Positions 17,746 through 27,057 are shown, numbered from the stretch's first letter. The stretch: 64,000 bases of DNA from JBDWFY01 sp965275915 (GCA_965275915.1 CBDHYI010000007.1:1364001-1428000); one strand, 5' to 3'. Notes: generated from the sequence alone by a model not told the origin. Numbers and translations: made by a program.

Positions 17746-20700
17746 ATGAGAGAAGTCGGCACCACTGTAATTTTGTCAGCTTCCGATTTGGTTGGGCATC
17801 TGAATTGCAGTCACCTATCCGCGCTTGATCTTCAAGTAGCTGTCGGCAACGCAGCCAAACCAGACCACTATGATCCACTTCTCGAAATCCTCAGGGAAAG
17901 AGGTCTCCGGCACGAACAAGCATTCATCTCAAAATTGCGTGCCAATGGGTGTGACGTCACGGTCATTGAAGGCGTCGGAATCGATGAAGCAGCCATCAAC
18001 GCAACGCGAGACGCGATGGAAGGTGGACGCGAGATTATTGTGCAGGGTGCATTTCTTGATGATCGCTGGAGTGGCCGTACGGATGTCCTCCGGCGTATTG
18101 AATCGCCAAGCGAATTTGGAGATTGGGCGTATGAAATAATCGATACAAAACTTGCGCGCGAAACCAAAGGAGGGACGATTCTTCAACTCTGTCTTTATGC
18201 TGACCTACTTTCATCAGTCCAAGGTGTCGCACCGGAGTACATTTACGTCGTCGCCCCATGGTCGAATTTTGAGCCTCAGAGATTTCGCTTCGCTGACTAT
18301 GCAGCTTACTATCGGCGCGTAAAAATAGCTGCGGAGACCGCAGCAAACCCAGATTGTGACCAATCAACGTATCCTGATCCCAAGAGCCATTGCGACATTT
18401 GTCGCTGGGTTGACCTATGCGATCAGCGGCGACGTGATGATGATCATCTTTGCCTAGTCGCAGGAATTTCCAAAAATCAAATCAGTGTACTTCAAGGTAA
18501 TGGCATATCGACAACCAAGGGTTTGTCGGAAATGCCGTTACCAATACCATTTGTTCCACAGAAAGGCTCCCCTGTTTCATACGAGAAAGCCAAATTGCAA
18601 GCCTTAATTCAAGTCCAGTCGCGTGAAGCTGGCGAACGTAAATTTGAACTTCTTGATGTTTCACCGGAAACAGGATTGGCGGCTCTACCGGAACCTTCGC
18701 TAGGTGATGTGTTCTTTGACGTAGAGGGTGATCCATTCGTTGGTGAGCACGGTCTCGAATATCTCTTCGGCTACGGTTTTTTCAACGAAAACGGCGAAAG
18801 GCAATACATCGGGGAATTTGCTTTTGATCGTGAATCCGAAAAAGCGGCGTTCGAGCGTTTTATAGACTTCGTTTCCGCTCGGCGTGAAACCTACCCGGAC
18901 ATGCACGTCTACCATTTCGCACCATATGAGCCCGCGTCTTTAAAACGACTAATGGGAAGATACGCTACACGGGAAAACGAGATCGATAATTTGTTGCGCG
19001 GTCTGGTGTTTGTTGACTTGCTCAGCGTGACACGCAATGCACTACGTGCCAGCGTCGAAAGCTATTCACTCAAGAAACTGGAACGTTTCTTCGATTTTAC
19101 ACGCACCGTTTCATTGCACGACGCAAATGTTGCTCTAACTAAACTCTCAGCCGGTCTGGAACTCGATGATGTTCCGTCAATTGATCAACAAACAAAAGAA
19201 ACTGTGCAGGCTTACAACGCCGATGATTGTTTTGCGACGGCCGCTCTGAGGGATTGGTTAGAACAGCTTAGAGCCGATCTCGTCGAAAGCGGTTGCGATG
19301 TTCCGCGCCCCGCCCCCGGACAGGACGGACCGAGTGAAGAACTGGATGAACAAAGCAAGCGAGTACAAGAATTGATCGGGCGTCTTACTCAAGATGTTCC
19401 AATCGACCGGGATGAACGAACAAACGAACAGCATGCACGCTGGCTGTTGGCTCATATTCTGGAATGGCACCGTCGTGAGGATAAAGCCACATGGTGGGAG
19501 TTTTTCCGTTTGTGCGAGTTGACACCTGACGAGTTGCTCAATGAGCGAGCTGCTTTGTCTCGGCTTTCATTCGTTGGCACGGTTGACCAAAGCAAAACCG
19601 GAATTCCCACTCATCGCTATCATTTCGAGCAACAAGATACTGACATACGAGGGGATGAAAGCCTTGAAGGAGCCGGAGGCGGACGGGTTGGCACTGCAGT
19701 TGCCGTCTCCACAGACGAACGCACGATAGATATCAGAAAATCAAAGGCTACGGCGGGCCTGCATCCGGACGCAGTATTTGCGCATCAAATATTTGGCGGC
19801 AAAGAACAGGCTGCCTCGCTCTTCCGACTTGGCGAGTTTGTCGCCGGGTATGGCATCGAAGGCGACGGCCCATTCAAGAGTGCGCGCGCTTTGTTGTTGC
19901 GCATGCCGCCGAATTTGAACGGTGAAGGCGTCCGGTACGAGGGTGAAACCACCCTAGAGGCTGCGATGCGCCTCAGTGAAGTGTTGGACAGTGGAGTATT
20001 GCCAATTCAGGGACCGCCGGGAACGGGAAAATCTTTTACGGGCGCGCGAATGATTTGCTCCTTTGTTCGTCAGGGCAAGAGAGTTGGCATCACAGCAAAC
20101 AGCCACAAAGTTATCCGCAATTTGATCGACAAAGTTATTGAAGCAGCTAAGGAAATGGGTGTTGACGTAAGCTGCATTCAGAAACCAAAGGAAATGGAGC
20201 CCGATCAAACCTACCTGAAATTCGCAAAGAAAAACGAAGACGTTTTCAATGCCATTGCGTCTGGCAGTTCACACGTCGCCGGTGCGACTCATTTTCTTTG
20301 GTCACGGGCAGAGGCACAAGACGTTTTGGATGTGCTTGTGGTTGACGAAGCCGCTCAAATGTCACTCGCAAATGTCTTGGCTGTAGCTCCCGCCGCGCGT
20401 TCGTTGATCCTGCTGGGTGATCCTCAGCAATTGGAACAGCCAACACAGGGCTCACATCCCGATGGCACAGGAACTTCGGCACTCCATCACATACTAGATG
20501 GCAAACAAACGATAGAAGGCGATCAGGGTATGTTCTTAGAAACGACCTGGCGGCTGCACCCTGAAATCTGCAACTTTAATTCGGAATTATTTTATGATTC
20601 GAAATTGGCTTCTGTAGATGGCTGTGAACGGCATACGATTGTTTCTGATGGGATAATTCAGGGCTCTGGATTGCGTTTTGTTCCTGTGAATCACAGCGGC

Positions 20701-21156
20701 AACACGAGTTCCTCAATCGAAGAAGCTGAGGCTGTAAGCCTCCTAGTTAATAGCATTCTCAACGACGGTGCGCAGTGGATCAATCGCGACGGGGTCGTTT
20801 CGTCGATTACAATGGACGACATTCTGATTATCGCACCTTACAATGCGCAAGTGTTTGAAATACAGCAAAAATTACCTGATGCCCGTGTGGGCACCGTAGA
20901 CAAGTTCCAAGGACAAGAAGCACCAATCACCATTTACTCCTTGACGACGTCAAGCCATGAAGACGCGCCACGAGGAATGGAATTCTTGTACAGCGCAAAT
21001 CGTTTCAACGTAGCGATTTCACGGGCAAAGGCGCTGACGATACTGATGGCCTCGCCAAGGGTTTTCGAGGCCGATTGCAGGACACCTCACCAAATGCAAT
21101 TGGCAAACGCATTTTGTCGATATTTGGAGTTGGCGGAAACGATTGAATTCCAGTAG
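17746..21156 (+). CDS. TM0106-type RecB-like Fe-S nuclease, DEDD exonuclease domain and SF1 helicase in one protein
   Basis: ATG 17746 with AGGAACGG upstream gives 1136 residues; an earlier TTG lacks a site. Domains in order: RecB/Cas4-like nuclease (~1-230) with E130/D133/K135 (YEIIDTK) and QLCLYADLL, and four cysteines C21, C216, C219, C225 placed like the 4Fe-4S cluster of AddB/Dna2; a YprB-type RNase H-like domain (D325, E327 in FFDVEGD); and a UPF1/Dna2-like helicase with Walker A GPPGTGKS at 756-763, DEAA at 867, GTVDKFQGQE, and NRFNVAISRAK near the end. It resembles a Dna2-like nuclease-helicase. Paired with the divergent helicase-nuclease, it is probably anti-phage or anti-plasmid. 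Confidence 0.8.
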   Translation: MREVGTTVILSASDLVGHLNCSHLSALDLQVAVGNAAKPDHYDPLLEILRERGLRHEQAFISKLRANGCDVTVIEGVGIDEAAINATRDAMEGGREIIVQGAFLDDRWSGRTDVLRRIESPSEFGDWAYEIIDTKLARETKGGTILQLCLYADLLSSVQGVAPEYIYVVAPWSNFEPQRFRFADYAAYYRRVKIAAETAANPDCDQSTYPDPKSHCDICRWVDLCDQRRRDDDHLCLVAGISKNQISVLQGNGISTTKGLSEMPLPIPFVPQKGSPVSYEKAKLQALIQVQSREAGERKFELLDVSPETGLAALPEPSLGDVFFDVEGDPFVGEHGLEYLFGYGFFNENGERQYIGEFAFDRESEKAAFERFIDFVSARRETYPDMHVYHFAPYEPASLKRLMGRYATRENEIDNLLRGLVFVDLLSVTRNALRASVESYSLKKLERFFDFTRTVSLHDANVALTKLSAGLELDDVPSIDQQTKETVQAYNADDCFATAALRDWLEQLRADLVESGCDVPRPAPGQDGPSEELDEQSKRVQELIGRLTQDVPIDRDERTNEQHARWLLAHILEWHRREDKATWWEFFRLCELTPDELLNERAALSRLSFVGTVDQSKTGIPTHRYHFEQQDTDIRGDESLEGAGGGRVGTAVAVSTDERTIDIRKSKATAGLHPDAVFAHQIFGGKEQAASLFRLGEFVAGYGIEGDGPFKSARALLLRMPPNLNGEGVRYEGETTLEAAMRLSEVLDSGVLPIQGPPGTGKSFTGARMICSFVRQGKRVGITANSHKVIRNLIDKVIEAAKEMGVDVSCIQKPKEMEPDQTYLKFAKKNEDVFNAIASGSSHVAGATHFLWSRAEAQDVLDVLVVDEAAQMSLANVLAVAPAARSLILLGDPQQLEQPTQGSHPDGTGTSALHHILDGKQTIEGDQGMFLETTWRLHPEICNFNSELFYDSKLASVDGCERHTIVSDGIIQGSGLRFVPVNHSGNTSSSIEEAEAVSLLVNSILNDGAQWINRDGVVSSITMDDILIIAPYNAQVFEIQQKLPDARVGTVDKFQGQEAPITIYSLTTSSHEDAPRGMEFLYSANRFNVAISRAKALTILMASPRVFEADCRTPHQMQLANAFCRYLELAETIEFQ

Positions 21157-21218
21157 ATGCAGCAATTCAGGAGAATTCGATGTCCCACATCGCGGACTTC
21201 GAATTGTGTCCTCTTGCA

Positions 21219-21271
21219 GGGGGGTGAAACGGGCGGGCGGCACGCCCCCCTCGAAGCATCGCTCGCGATGC
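21219..21271. terminator. Hairpins between convergent genes
   Basis: GGGGGG at 21219-21224 can pair with CCCCCC at 21245-21250, with further GC pairing inside. A second perfect 6-bp stem GCATCG/CGATGC (21256-21271) with loop CTCG follows. They sit between the ends of the nuclease-helicase and the integrase and may stop transcripts from either side; no clear U-tract. Confidence 0.4.
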
Positions 21272-21423
21272 TGAGCAAGGGTGCTGGTATTACCAGCGCA
21301 CACCTTGCGCGTGATCTTTTTTGCAAGAAATGGGTATGAGACGGATGTTCAGGTGAACCGCTTTTGTGCGATCCAAACTCCGGCCCGAGCGTCACTGTTG
21401 CAGTTTCGATAAGCACAGATCAG

Positions 21424-22086
21424 TTAAGCGGCAAGCGCGGCATAACCTTCGCACCCCCGTTTGCGCCACATGCGGCTTGCAATGGTGTGGTCTTCGGGTC
21501 CGCTAGCGCTGGCGTAAATGGCAGTCGTTCTCAGGCTGGAATGACCCAGCCAGGACTGCAGTCGTGTTTCCGGCACCTCGCTTACCAACGCCTCCACACC
21601 GAATGCATGACGCAAGCCCCGCGCACAACTCTTTGCACCAACAATTCCGGCGGCATCCATAACACTGCGAACAAGCCGCCATGCCTTGGTTCGCCCGAAG
21701 CTCCAGATGGGCGGTAATCCATTGCCTTCATGCGACAACTGCGCCTGCCTGATGCCGTGGATGGTATCCAGTCTTTCTACGAATTCTCTGGGTGCCGGGA
21801 CGGCGCGGAAATGCCGTCCTTTAAGCTTGCCGCGTTTTTTTAAAGACCGGATGACAATGATGCTTTCTTCAAGATCGATATTCAGCGCCGTGAGTTCCCG
21901 CGCTTCGGTCGGTCTGCATCCCGTCCAATATACCGCCTCGCAGAAAGTACGCTCTGCGTCGTCCTCGATAACACCCAGCGCGTCATAGAACCTCTGGCAT
22001 TCGCTTCTTGAAAGGTATTTGCGTTCACCAAATCGGGTGAACAGGCTCATGGCCTCGAAGTCTGATGATTTGCCTGGCATTGGCAT
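21424..22086 (-). CDS. Tyrosine recombinase (phage-type integrase, catalytic domain)
   Basis: A GAGGAGGAT site before ATG 22086 fixes the start and gives 220 residues, shorter than full-length XerC/D (~300) because the N-terminal core-binding domain is reduced. Active-site elements are present: Arg in TGCRPTEAREL, the second box RGLRHAFG, LGHSS, and the nucleophile Tyr in TTAIYAS. It may be the integrase of this element or of an older insertion, or it may resolve dimers. A second, unrelated serine recombinase sits at 32 kb. The small size leaves DNA-site recognition uncertain. Confidence 0.75.
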   Translation of the reverse strand: MPMPGKSSDFEAMSLFTRFGERKYLSRSECQRFYDALGVIEDDAERTFCEAVYWTGCRPTEARELTALNIDLEESIIVIRSLKKRGKLKGRHFRAVPAPREFVERLDTIHGIRQAQLSHEGNGLPPIWSFGRTKAWRLVRSVMDAAGIVGAKSCARGLRHAFGVEALVSEVPETRLQSWLGHSSLRTTAIYASASGPEDHTIASRMWRKRGCEGYAALAA

Positions 22087-22321
22087 ATCCTCCTCAAATC
22101 GCTGTGCGAACGGGAACAGAATTGCGTTTTCTGTTCCACCGTATCGAACCCTTTGATTACACACCGTTTTGGGGATTTTTCGGCGATTTTCGCATCGCCA
22201 TTCGTCATTATCGTAAGAAATTACTCAACAAAATCAATATAAAAAACAAACAACGCAATTTTGTTCGCGCATCCCGAAGAAAAAATCAAGAATAATTGTT
22301 TTAATTACGACGATAATTGCG

Positions 22322-22762
22322 TTGTTATTCTTCGCAGTTCCGGTCGAAATAAATGCGCAAGATGCCGGGGATACCAACTACGAAGGGAAAGGTTGGACGC
22401 CGGAGCTGATTGCGCTGGACAAAGCATCCAATGCCGCCCGGACTTATGCGGAAAACAACAACGGTGTGGGAATTGTGATTCATTTGGGTGATGACGTTCC
22501 AAACCAGCGCGTCAAGAACGGAGATGAGCTTGGGCAGCTCTTCGTCAAACGCTTTGCAGAGTTTGGCGTGAATGCGCGGTATTTTATTGCCCCAAGCAAG
22601 GGGTCACCAGCGACAGGACTGACCTATCACATCGGCCATTTGCTTTACAAAGCCGATGATGACCCGGTCATCGGTCTTCAAACCGCATGGAACAACGCGC
22701 CCGATGTCATTGAACGGCTAAAAGCCGTTAAGTCGCTAACGGACTTTCGATCCCGGCGCTGA
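22322..22762 (+). CDS. Putative exported protein with uncertain start
   Basis: The first usable start codon is TTG 22322, giving 146 residues, but in-frame codons just upstream (22277-22321) encode KKKSRIIVLITTIIALLFF leading into AVPVEINAQ, a textbook signal peptide. No ATG, GTG or TTG occurs before that segment in frame, so the gene may use ATT/ATA/ATC or have lost its start. The mature part (DTNYEGKGWTPELIALDKAS, VGIVIHLGDDVP, ARYFIAPSKG, YHIGHLLYKADDD) is not a family I recognise. Its stop overlaps the end of the convergent next gene. Confidence 0.55.
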   Translation: MLFFAVPVEINAQDAGDTNYEGKGWTPELIALDKASNAARTYAENNNGVGIVIHLGDDVPNQRVKNGDELGQLFVKRFAEFGVNARYFIAPSKGSPATGLTYHIGHLLYKADDDPVIGLQTAWNNAPDVIERLKAVKSLTDFRSRR

Positions 22763-23629
22763 CAGGTCGGCAATTTGTTCGGAAGTCTTGAGGGTTTGAT
22801 CCGGCGGCGGAGCCTTGGCGTTGAATTCATCGCGCCCCGCTTCCGAGGCTTGCGCCGTGGAGTCTTCGGAGCCAAAGAAATTCGTGCTGTCTGCACCCAA
22901 TGTTGCCGATTGCAACGATGCCTTTCGATGTCCGTCCTGACCATCGCGTAATTCGGTTTTGTGTTCCTCACGGCGGACATGCGCACCGCCTAATTCCGTT
23001 TCACTGTACCCGGCGTCTTTGAGTTCAGCGACAAGTGCTTCCGCGTCATGGCCCGAACCCGAATCGTTGATTCTGACCACATCAAGCATGATCTGCTGAT
23101 ACGTTGAATCCTCCATCAAGATTACGGCCAAAGGGTCGTCGGCATACTGGGCCTTGATCCGCCCGGTATGCGGATCGATGATTTCTTCGGTAAGGGCTTT
23201 GAGCAGCCGGCGTTTGTAATCGGCTTCACTTTCACCGGGCAGTCGCTGCGCCGCTTCGGTCCCCAGAATGTTCGCCGCATATTCGGCGAATGTTGATCCA
23301 CTCGCACTTTCAATCCGGGAAACAATCACGTCGATTTCGGAATCGGACTTCGCATCGAAAACCTGCCCCGCGACATAGCCGCCAAAGGCGCCCTCATTCA
23401 TCAATTGCAGGTAAAACGCGTCATCGTCCGCTCGGTTCCGGCGTCCGTCTTTGCCGCTACCGGAGGACCCGGTCTCGGTGTAATCGCCTGAAACAAGGAA
23501 TTTGTGGCGTGTTCCGGTTTCGCGTCCGGCTATCTCATCTTGTAGGAGGTCGCGCTCCGCCGCTGCATGGCGCTGTGCTGCCTGCAAATCAGAATCCGCT
23601 TTGTCTCGAAAATCCTCTACTAAACTCAT
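22736..23629 (-). CDS. Uncharacterised hydrophilic 297-aa protein
   Basis: ATG 23629 (MSLVEDFRDKADSDLQAAQRH) is the likelier start; 12 codons upstream also remain open. The product is acidic, predicted mostly helical with a coiled-coil-like N-terminus, a central region (FGGYVAGQVFDAKSDSEIDVIV, EYAANILGTEAAQRLPGESEADYKRR), and a low-complexity polar tail. No domain recognised. It sits convergent to the exported-protein gene with a 27-base overlap of ends, and upstream of the TPR membrane gene. Probably element-specific; function unknown. Confidence 0.55.
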   Translation of the reverse strand: MSLVEDFRDKADSDLQAAQRHAAAERDLLQDEIAGRETGTRHKFLVSGDYTETGSSGSGKDGRRNRADDDAFYLQLMNEGAFGGYVAGQVFDAKSDSEIDVIVSRIESASGSTFAEYAANILGTEAAQRLPGESEADYKRRLLKALTEEIIDPHTGRIKAQYADDPLAVILMEDSTYQQIMLDVVRINDSGSGHDAEALVAELKDAGYSETELGGAHVRREEHKTELRDGQDGHRKASLQSATLGADSTNFFGSEDSTAQASEAGRDEFNAKAPPPDQTLKTSEQIADLSAPGSKVR

Positions 23630-23789
23630 ACCACACCGCAATTCATAAATCACCCGCTCACACAAGCGGACAGGCGAAATACACCTGAAATTTCAATACC
23701 CTATTTTACCATATTTGAATCAATAAACGCAAAAACTGTGAGCGACACAGGCCGTTTTCAAAAGGATGGCAAACTACATAGACCGGAAA

Positions 23790-25904
23790 TTAGTCGGCTT
23801 TCTCATTTGGCAGCAATAATTTGCGCGCGGCTTCGGCACTTTCGGCGTCTTGCTCATTTTCGGCAAATGCAATGATGCGTTTGAGAACTGATTTAAGACC
23901 CGGATATTCACTTGGGAATGGAGGACTGGCCAATCGAATAAGCTGCGCTGATTGCCCTCCGTCGGGAAGTTGTAACGCAACTTGTTTCTCTAGTTGCATC
24001 CAGTACCTATTGGCTGTTTCTGTGTCGCCAATGGCTTCGGAGAGAGTTGTCATCCAAAAAAGGTCAGATAGGTACTCTTCAGTATGCTGGATGGACTGGG
24101 CGATGGAGTACCTTTCCTGGACCCAGTCGAGAGCCTGTCGCAAGTTATTCGCATAAGCAGCATAAGTTGCGCCCTCACTTAAAACCTCGCGCTTTATCTG
24201 AAGCTCGAAAACAGTATCAATATCTGCAATCACTGTTTTCATGATGGCAAAAGCGGCTAGGTTGTCCTTGTAAAGAGCGGATTCATACCTAGCTTTTTGT
24301 CGTAGCGCATTTAGTTCCAGAGCTTTTGCTCCCGCTCGTCTGGCTTCATTGAAATTGGATTCTGCCCACTTCTTCGCCTTAGCCGGTGAGCTAAAATCTA
24401 GTGGAGGTAAAAGTCTCTCGCTGTCGAGTCTAATGGCTTGGATAGGTGCTCCAACCTTGCGGAATTGCTCTGCTATATCTGTCTTCATTCTTCGAACTTC
24501 GTTGTAGCTAGTCCCTTCTTTCACGTGCAGGAAGTCCATTTGTCGACAATAGGCTAAAAGTCGTGGGAACTTCACTTCATTGCAATCACGTACTGCGTCA
24601 GCCAAAAGCCGCGCACCGCCCTTAAGATCGCCATCGAGAGCTAAGACAGTCGCTAAGGACATCCGCGCACCAAGTCTAAACTCATCATCGTTATGCAATT
24701 GAAGGGCTCGATCCGCTTCATATGCGAACTCAACGGCGGCTTTGTGATCGAAACGGCGAACGGCCAGAAGCATTTTTGCAAACGAAATTGCCGCCACTTG
24801 CAGCGGATCATCCTTAAAATCTGAGTTCGCAGCCTTCTCAAAATGCGATACAGCTTCTTTGATCAACCCTCGTTCTTTGTAGTTATTTGCAAGTCCCAAA
24901 TGTGCGGAGGGCAGAGATGGCTCGTGAGCTAGCGCATCGCGAAGTGCTGCCTGAGACTGATCCAGATCGAAAACAGAATAGTAGCTGCCAAGGCGGACAT
25001 ACTCTTCGGCAAACTCCCGGCTCGTCAGTTTGCCGGTGCCTCTCAGATCATCGAGCTTATTCTCCAATGCAGAGGCCAGTTCCGGATAGGTGGCATGTAA
25101 TTCGCGATAAGCCTGCCACTGATTGTAACCGAATATCATTGAACTAGTGACAAGAAGCAGGCCAACAAATAGTGGCAACGCTAATCGCGTCCATTTTGAT
25201 ATGAAGAGATGCCTCGTCGTTAACAGAGGTTTGCCTGACGCGTTTTTTGCTTCTGAGGTAACGAAATCATCAAGAGGCCTCAGAATCTTTGATCGATCTA
25301 TGCTGTCACGGGAACCAGGAGGTTGTGGGCTGGAAGCGTTTTCACTGTTCTCCGCTTCTGGTGGTGTTTCGTCGAGAGGACGTCCTTCAGGTTCGTCCTC
25401 TCGATCTTCAACGCTTTGTCGGTTTGAGAATTGTGCTGGAAGCTGCATTCCCGGGGCATCATCGGTGACTATGCGATCATGCCCACTAGCTGCTGTTTCA
25501 TACATTTTTTGCTGTTCGGTATAGATTGCATCCGCATCTACTAGAACGACGGGGCGACCAACTACTGCTTCAAACTTGTCTCCTAAAAGAAGCAGGTCGA
25601 CATCTTCCAAAGCCTCTAATTCGGGGTGATGGACGTGCAGCCAGTAATAAAAACACCAAGTATACTGCTCTTCCCCCGTACCGTTTTTAGGCAGGTTTGT
25701 AGCGGTGGAATTCACGCCTTTGGATTTCTTTTGCCCAGCCAATTCAATAGCTTCTTCCAAAATGGCTTCGCGTTCTGGGACGGTGGGATACAAGGTTCCT
25801 AGAATTTGGCCGAGAACCTTCTTGGCAGGATTGTTCTTTCCGCTTCCCGCTAAACTCTTGCCGTAAAATTCTACTTTGAATTTTGGAAATTCGAGCTGAT
25901 TCAT
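23790..25904 (-). CDS. Membrane-anchored TPR protein with N-terminal effector-associated-like domain
   Basis: The 704-residue protein has an N-terminal globular domain (~1-130), a Pro/Glu-rich linker (~160-215), one membrane helix (~240-262, LALPLFVGLLLVTSSMIFGY), and a long C-terminal TPR/solenoid (~300-690; e.g. DQSQAALRDALAHEPSLPSAHLGLA and NYKERGLIKEAVSHFEKAA). The topology places the N-terminal domain in the cytoplasm and the TPRs probably on the other side, or the reverse. Such architectures occur in bacterial conflict systems with adaptor domains; that role is inferred. It lies 27 bases downstream of a small repeat protein on the same strand, so the two may be co-transcribed. Confidence 0.6.
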   Translation of the reverse strand: MNQLEFPKFKVEFYGKSLAGSGKNNPAKKVLGQILGTLYPTVPEREAILEEAIELAGQKKSKGVNSTATNLPKNGTGEEQYTWCFYYWLHVHHPELEALEDVDLLLLGDKFEAVVGRPVVLVDADAIYTEQQKMYETAASGHDRIVTDDAPGMQLPAQFSNRQSVEDREDEPEGRPLDETPPEAENSENASSPQPPGSRDSIDRSKILRPLDDFVTSEAKNASGKPLLTTRHLFISKWTRLALPLFVGLLLVTSSMIFGYNQWQAYRELHATYPELASALENKLDDLRGTGKLTSREFAEEYVRLGSYYSVFDLDQSQAALRDALAHEPSLPSAHLGLANNYKERGLIKEAVSHFEKAANSDFKDDPLQVAAISFAKMLLAVRRFDHKAAVEFAYEADRALQLHNDDEFRLGARMSLATVLALDGDLKGGARLLADAVRDCNEVKFPRLLAYCRQMDFLHVKEGTSYNEVRRMKTDIAEQFRKVGAPIQAIRLDSERLLPPLDFSSPAKAKKWAESNFNEARRAGAKALELNALRQKARYESALYKDNLAAFAIMKTVIADIDTVFELQIKREVLSEGATYAAYANNLRQALDWVQERYSIAQSIQHTEEYLSDLFWMTTLSEAIGDTETANRYWMQLEKQVALQLPDGGQSAQLIRLASPPFPSEYPGLKSVLKRIIAFAENEQDAESAEAARKLLLPNEKAD

Positions 25905-25931
25905 GACGCCGTCATCGATAGGAAAACAGAT

Positions 25932-26357
25932 TTAATCTATTGTGAAAGGATCAACATCGTCTATGGGTTGACCGAATTCGTTTACGGATCTGCTAAACAG
26001 GCAATAGTGTTCCGCAATAACTTCACCTGTCTTTGGATCTCGATGAATAACAGCGGGACCGGCTTCACGATGAAGTTCTCCTTGTTTATTAAAATAGGAT
26101 TCACACACCGGTACGCCGGTATGTGGATCGTACACGATAGACGCGGGGCCTTCTCGCTCATCTCGACCGGGTTGGTGTAGATGCCACCACTCTTCGCGTA
26201 ACAAACGGCCTGATTCTGGGTCGTACGTAATGCCTGCTGGACCGTCCGGGTTGTGTAGCTGACCATTTTCGTTTCGCCAAAAAATGCGGTGCAAATTACC
26301 CGTCTCTGTGCATCTCTGAACCTCAACCGTATAAATTTCTTTCTTCGTTTTTATCAC
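25932..26357 (-). CDS. Repeat protein (toxin/immunity-associated type), 141 aa
   Basis: The protein has about three copies of a ~30-residue beta-type repeat with the core G-x-LH-x4-GPA-x-I-x-YDP-x-TG: GQLHNPDGPAGITYDPESG, DEREGPASIVYDPHTG, and GELHREAGPAVIHRDPKTG. This motif recurs in small proteins encoded by mobile elements and polymorphic-toxin loci, as I know it; its function is not established. It lies upstream of, and probably in one transcript with, the TPR membrane protein, which may be its partner. Start ATG 26357 has no strong ribosome site. Confidence 0.6.
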   Translation of the reverse strand: MIKTKKEIYTVEVQRCTETGNLHRIFWRNENGQLHNPDGPAGITYDPESGRLLREEWWHLHQPGRDEREGPASIVYDPHTGVPVCESYFNKQGELHREAGPAVIHRDPKTGEVIAEHYCLFSRSVNEFGQPIDDVDPFTID

Positions 26358-26539
26358 CTTTAAATTGTATTATTATTTGTTATTCTGGGCAATAAAATCC
26401 AAATTTTTGAATACAAAACAACAAGTTAACAGATTAACTTGTTCTAGCTTTATCTAGCTTAGACAGAAACTCACATCGAGCGGATTATCTCATGCGTTGC
26501 TCCAACAAGTTTTGTTCTGGAGCGATCGACAGCGGGCAA

Positions 26540-26564
26540 AAAACAACGGTGTTCTCGTTGTTTT
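26540..26564. terminator. 9-bp A/T-flanked hairpin
   Basis: AAAACAACG (26540-26548) pairs exactly with CGTTGTTTT (26556-26564), loop GTGTTCT. With A-rich and T-rich flanks it could terminate in either direction or act as a leader structure for the small membrane-protein operon that begins at 26592. Confidence 0.45.
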
Positions 26565-26591
26565 CTATGCCGACGCAACGGAGAGATCGAC

Positions 26592-26753
26592 ATGCTCATT
26601 CAAACGCCGATAGGACTGACGGGCGCTTTGGGTTTTGCTCTGGCGCTGGTGTTCTTGCGTGTCGGGGTTGAGGCAAATGATGCGCGTCTTTTGAGCGCGT
26701 CGCTTGCCCTGACGGCGATGGCAGCCGCGCTGATGACCGCTTCCGGTGAATAG
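26592..26753 (+). CDS. Small membrane protein, 53 aa
   Basis: ATG 26592 has GGAGAG eight bases upstream. The 53-residue product has two hydrophobic segments (GLTGALGFALALVFLRV and LLSASLALTAMAAALM) separated by a short charged loop. It is the first of a run of four or five tiny membrane proteins ahead of the coupling-protein gene. Function unknown; a conjugation-related role is inferred from position. Confidence 0.55.
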   Translation: MLIQTPIGLTGALGFALALVFLRVGVEANDARLLSASLALTAMAAALMTASGE

Positions 26754-26763
26754 GGAGCGGTGC

Positions 26764-27057
26764 ATGTTTCACCCCCATCCTCATGGTCAGCAGCAGGGCG
26801 GTTTTGCAGCCGTATTCGGACCCATCGCAACGGTGGCCGGACTTGTCGGAGCGATCATCTTAACACCTCAGTTCTGGCCTTACGTGTCGAATGCGGTGAT
26901 GGGCAGCCTGCTGGCTCATTACAGCGGCCAGACAGCGTTCTGGATGTGGTGGGCGCTCAAGATCCTTGCTTATCCCGCAACATACCTGCTGACCCGCGCC
27001 GCCGTTATGGCGGCGCTTGGCGCAATCTCACTCTTCACCCTCAAGCGGTTGATTTAG
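26764..27057 (+). CDS. Small integral membrane protein, 97 aa
   Basis: ATG 26764 follows the previous stop by ten bases, with GGAGCGG as ribosome site. A His/Gln-rich start (MFHPHPHGQQQGG) precedes three hydrophobic segments: FGPIATVAGLVGAIILT, a middle Trp-rich one (FWMWWALKILAYPATYLL), and VMAALGAISLF. Second gene of the small membrane-protein cluster leading to the VirD4/TraG-like gene. Confidence 0.6.
   Translation: MFHPHPHGQQQGGFAAVFGPIATVAGLVGAIILTPQFWPYVSNAVMGSLLAHYSGQTAFWMWWALKILAYPATYLLTRAAVMAALGAISLFTLKRLI

Noticed and set aside
22736..23665. Upstream start of the 297-aa protein at 23665
   Set aside because: The first 12 codons (MCERVIYELRCG) look unlike the rest and have no ribosome site; ATG 23629 is preferred, though not proven.
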